Of a stretch of DNA of 64,000 nt, positions 63,234 through 64,000 are shown one piece after another. The notes below the pieces were generated by a model, which worked only from the letters and a program-made list of their open reading frames with translations, was not told the origin of the DNA and did no database searches. A program made the translations under genes and the position numbers. Position 1 is the first letter of the stretch. Each line of letters opens with the position of its first letter. This stretch comes from Spirochaetaceae bacterium (GTDB lineage Bacteria > Spirochaetota > Spirochaetia > Treponematales > Treponemataceae): contig JAFQDD010000017.1 of the NCBI GenBank assembly GCA_017416145.1, positions 1 through 64,000 on the forward strand, written 5' to 3'.

Positions 63234-64000
63234 ATGCAGAAAATAATTCAGTTTGTAAAAAAAGAAATAGTGCTTTGTATTGCATTGTTTTTAGGATTGG
63301 TCAGTCTTTTAATTTGTAGACCTAGTGGAGAAATCATTGCAAAATCTATAGACTTGCGGGTTTTGTCCCTTTTATTTTGCTTGATGTATGTGATTCAAGG
63401 TTTTGCTTCCATAAACTTACTGGATAAACTTGCCAATAAAATGCTTGGTTTGTGTAAAAATACTAGGCAAATGTTTTTTGTGCTTACTTTTTTAGTGTTT
63501 TTTCTTTCTATGGCGGTTACAAATGATGTGGCTCTTTTGACTTTTGTGCCAATATCTTTGCTAATTTGTAAAAAGGCTAATCTCCAAAATCAGGATAAGA
63601 GTTTAGCTGCAAAACTAATTGTTTTGGAAACTATAGCTGCCAATCTTGGTTCTTGTGTAACGCCCATGGGAAATCCTCAGAATCTTTATTTATTTAACTT
63701 TTATGAAATGTCAAACGGGGATTTTTTTGCTACATCTTTGAAAATTGGGATTCCTTCTTTTTTTATCTGTGGACTTTTAGCTTGGTTTTTCACAAAAAAA
63801 TCTTTTCCAATTCTTTCAACTTATTTTCCAGCAAAAGAAAAGCCCCCTGTTCTAAAAATTATTGTTTTTTCGGTTTTGCTTATTTGTTGTCTTTTGTCTG
63901 TTTTTAGAATCATTGATTATAAATCTGTTCTTTGGATTGTGCTTTTGTTAGGTTTGATAACAGCTCCAAGAATTTTCTTGAAAGTAGATTATAGTTTGCT
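63234..64000 (+). CDS. SLC13/ArsB-type anion permease (partial)
   Basis: The ATG at 63234 opens a frame running off the window; about 255 residues are visible. Several spans are clear (CIALFLGLVSLLIC, LSLLFCLMYVIQG, VLTFLVFFLSMAVTNDVALLTFVPISLL, IFCGLLAWFF-like). The TNDVALLTFVPIS and LGSCVTPMGNPQNLYLF loops are hallmarks of the ion-transporter superfamily (SLC13, CitM, ArsB). Substrate unknown; anion or dicarboxylate transport is likely. Confidence 0.85.
   Translation, partial: MQKIIQFVKKEIVLCIALFLGLVSLLICRPSGEIIAKSIDLRVLSLLFCLMYVIQGFASINLLDKLANKMLGLCKNTRQMFFVLTFLVFFLSMAVTNDVALLTFVPISLLICKKANLQNQDKSLAAKLIVLETIAANLGSCVTPMGNPQNLYLFNFYEMSNGDFFATSLKIGIPSFFICGLLAWFFTKKSFPILSTYFPAKEKPPVLKIIVFSVLLICCLLSVFRIIDYKSVLWIVLLLGLITAPRIFLKVDYSL

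Overview
This window looks like the chromosome of a low-GC spirochaete, most likely a Treponema. I base this on AT-rich coding sequence, a CHASE2 adenylate/guanylate cyclase, a soluble lytic transglycosylase next to a very acidic LysM repeat protein, desulfoferrodoxin instead of superoxide dismutase, NfnAB-type oxidoreductase subunits, GT8 glycosyltransferases, a B12-binding radical SAM protein and an Rpn-family nuclease. The species assignment is inference; there is no rRNA here.

Layout. 1-5.2 kb: an Rpn-family nuclease cut by the window edge, a repeat-rich intergenic stretch, metK behind what I read as a SAM-II-type riboswitch, a small CBM48 protein, putP and a GNAT acetyltransferase. 5.3-29.1 kb: a defence island, all on the minus strand, built from two type I restriction-modification superoperons. 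Operon 2 (29.05 to 17.3 kb) runs XRE controller, hsdM, DUF1016/YhcG nuclease, hsdS, metallophosphoesterase-NACHT fusion, hsdR, then a decayed zinc-ribbon gene. Operon 1 (16.86 to 5.34 kb) runs XRE controller, AAA ATPase, PD-(D/E)XK protein, hsdR, hsdM, Bro-N protein, hsdS, then a SIR2-wHTH-PIN-like protein. The two controllers are clear paralogues. Each is followed at its stop codon by the same inverted repeat (AGTGTCA-N5-TGACACT or a one-base variant), which I propose is their operator. The island abuts an initiator tRNA whose 3' end plus terminator is duplicated 179 bp away.

29.7-64 kb is mostly housekeeping and envelope genes: pentapeptide-repeat protein and PfkB kinase; LysM repeat protein and lytic transglycosylase; CHASE2 cyclase; ABC ATPase and alpha/beta hydrolase; 5'-nucleotidase lipoprotein; ECF S-component; superoxide reductase; SH3 and M48 lipoproteins; YgiQ and NifU; DAACS symporter; NfnB/NfnA; UDG-like protein and radical SAM protein; acyltransferase and two GT8 enzymes; a two-component system; an outer-membrane barrel flanked by two paralogous small membrane proteins; ABC exporter; cytidylate-kinase-like and ArsC-like proteins; and the start of an SLC13-like permease.

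The most notable signals are the two defence superoperons with their NLR-like and SIR2-PIN accessory proteins and shared controller/operator logic, the metK riboswitch with an inserted hairpin, and a recurring promoter layout in which the -10 box sits exactly 6 nt before the ATG, suggesting several leaderless mRNAs.
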